Shown piece by piece: positions 34,162 through 34,771 of a DNA stretch of 34,771 bases. Both the position numbers and the translations under genes were made by a program. The stretch is from an uncultured Clostridia bacterium (GTDB lineage Bacteria > Bacillota > Clostridia > TANB77 > CAG-465). Positions within the stretch are counted from its first letter, which is position 1, and the number at the start of each line of letters is the position of its first letter. The stretch is from the NCBI GenBank assembly GCA_944386635.1, contig CALXBV010000072.1:1-34771 (forward strand). Reading direction: 5' to 3'. A model generated the notes under the pieces. The model was not told the origin of the DNA. It made no database searches and worked only from the letters and a program-made list of their open reading frames with translations.

Positions 34162-34771
34162 ATGGAAATGATGGATAAAGATTATGAAAGAAAATGTTAT
34201 GAACTTGCATATTTAATATTTCCAGATGTCGATGAGACTGTTGATGATTTAGAGATTAAATATCCTGAAAGAAATGACTTAAAAGCTGACGCAAAAGTTG
34301 TAAGAATTGGGCCTTCTCCAACAGGACTTATGCATACTGGAACACTATTTCAGGCTATGATTAATAAGAAACTTGCTTCTCAAAGTGATGGCGTATTTTA
34401 TGTTAGAATAGAAGACACAGATCAAAAAAGAGAAGTAGAAGGTGCTGTAGAAGAGATTATAGATGGATTAAAGCATTTTGAACTAATGCCAGATGAAGGT
34501 GTAGTTGGAAAAGATAAAGAAATAGGATATTATGGTCCATATACGCAATCTAAAAGAAGAGATATTTATAGAGTATGTGCAAAGCATTTAATTGAGATTG
34601 GTAGAGCTTATCCTTGTTTTTGTACACAAGAAATGTAGAAAAAAACACATGATGCGCAAGTAGCTAATAAATTAGTACCTGGATATTATGGAGTTTATGC
34701 TAAATGTAGAAATATTTCTATAGATGAATCAATAGAAAGAGTAAAAAGAGGGGAGAAATTTATATTAAGAT
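34162..34771 (+). pseudogene. gltX: Glutamyl-tRNA synthetase gene with an in-frame TAG, truncated by the window end
   Basis: The product follows the clostridial GluRS with a 45-residue N-terminal extension (ELAYLIFPDVDET...IKYPERNDL) and has the class I signature IGPSPTGLMHTGTLFQA (HIGH-like MHTG), VFYVRIEDTDQKREV, YGPYTQSKRRDIY and AYPCFCTQE. A TAG at 34636-34638 stops the frame after 158 residues, but the same frame continues KKTHDAQVANKLVPGYYGVYAKCRNIS to the window end. The spacing from CFC to PGYYG equals that of intact relatives, so TAG replaces one amino acid (Leu or Ile position) with no indel. Start ATG 34162 follows AAGGAG. The enzyme is essential unless a second copy exists elsewhere. 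Confidence 0.8.

Noticed and set aside
34636-34638. Reassignment of TAG as a sense codon in this organism
   Set aside because: Several intact genes of the window (pgk, disA, ispH, the zinc-ribbon gene, the flavodoxin) end in TAG at the expected place, so TAG works as a stop.

Overview
The window is a low-GC (roughly a quarter to a third G+C), densely packed chromosomal segment from a Gram-positive anaerobe-like Firmicute, most likely an uncultured or host-associated member of the Clostridia. Support comes from strong AGGAGG ribosome binding sites, frequent TTG/GTG starts, TTGACA/TATAAT promoters with 17-nt spacing, encoded CCA ends on all four tRNAs, and gene content typical of that class: RadA-DisA, CarD, RNase J, MurC, YchF, YitT, a class II UppS with IspH and IspA, and a GluRS of the clostridial type with an extended N terminus. 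No CRISPR array, insertion sequence, prophage or rRNA gene is visible.

Layout. 1-2100: accessory genes (tail of a probable exported protein, a 69-residue protein, a broken Rpn-type nuclease/transposase remnant, an amidase-fold protein lacking apparent zinc ligands). 2138-9042: ychF, tRNA-CAU and tRNA-Tyr, murC facing a membrane TPR protein across divergent promoters, tRNA-Leu, a Ppx/GppA-like ASKHA protein with a YitT transporter-like protein, and a 2H phosphoesterase. 9253-16158: a lower-glycolysis cluster gap-pgk-tpiA-gpmI-(zinc-ribbon protein)-eno that ends in a strong terminator. 16156-20950: an accessory block with a frameshifted HTH gene and a frameshifted membrane-anchored gene on back-to-back promoters, a flavodoxin resembling BilS, a GT-C-like multi-span membrane protein, a GNAT acetyltransferase and a one-span coiled protein. 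21042-23635: radA-disA (recombination and c-di-AMP). 23910-24979: an exported protein with a SpaA-like domain. 25001-28231: ispH-ispA-uppS (isoprenoid supply for undecaprenyl carriers) and carD. 28268-31975: accessory genes (frameshifted PHP phosphoesterase, two small membrane proteins, a ribbon-helix-helix regulator, tRNA-Gln, a DUF3883 putative nuclease). 32089 to the end: RNase J with a basic N-terminal extension, then gltX, which has an in-frame TAG and runs off the window.

How the genes fit together. Housekeeping blocks are intact and operon-like: glycolysis from glyceraldehyde-3-phosphate to phosphoenolpyruvate, isoprenoid synthesis feeding cell-wall lipid carriers, and the RadA/DisA pair. 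Accessory genes between them show decay: three genes look frameshifted by one surplus base, one (Rpn) has a frameshift plus an internal deletion, and gltX carries an amber codon. Other notable structure: a cluster of TGTAAY sites upstream of the SpaA-like gene, a 15-nt promoter sequence shared exactly by carD and the HTH gene, a heptamer duplication at the carD start, and a tRNA-Leu promoter nested in a terminator. I did not find a clear new multigene system; the best leads are the gltX amber codon, the solitary DUF3883 nuclease, the RHH gene with its repeats, and the zinc-ribbon gene inside the glycolytic cluster.
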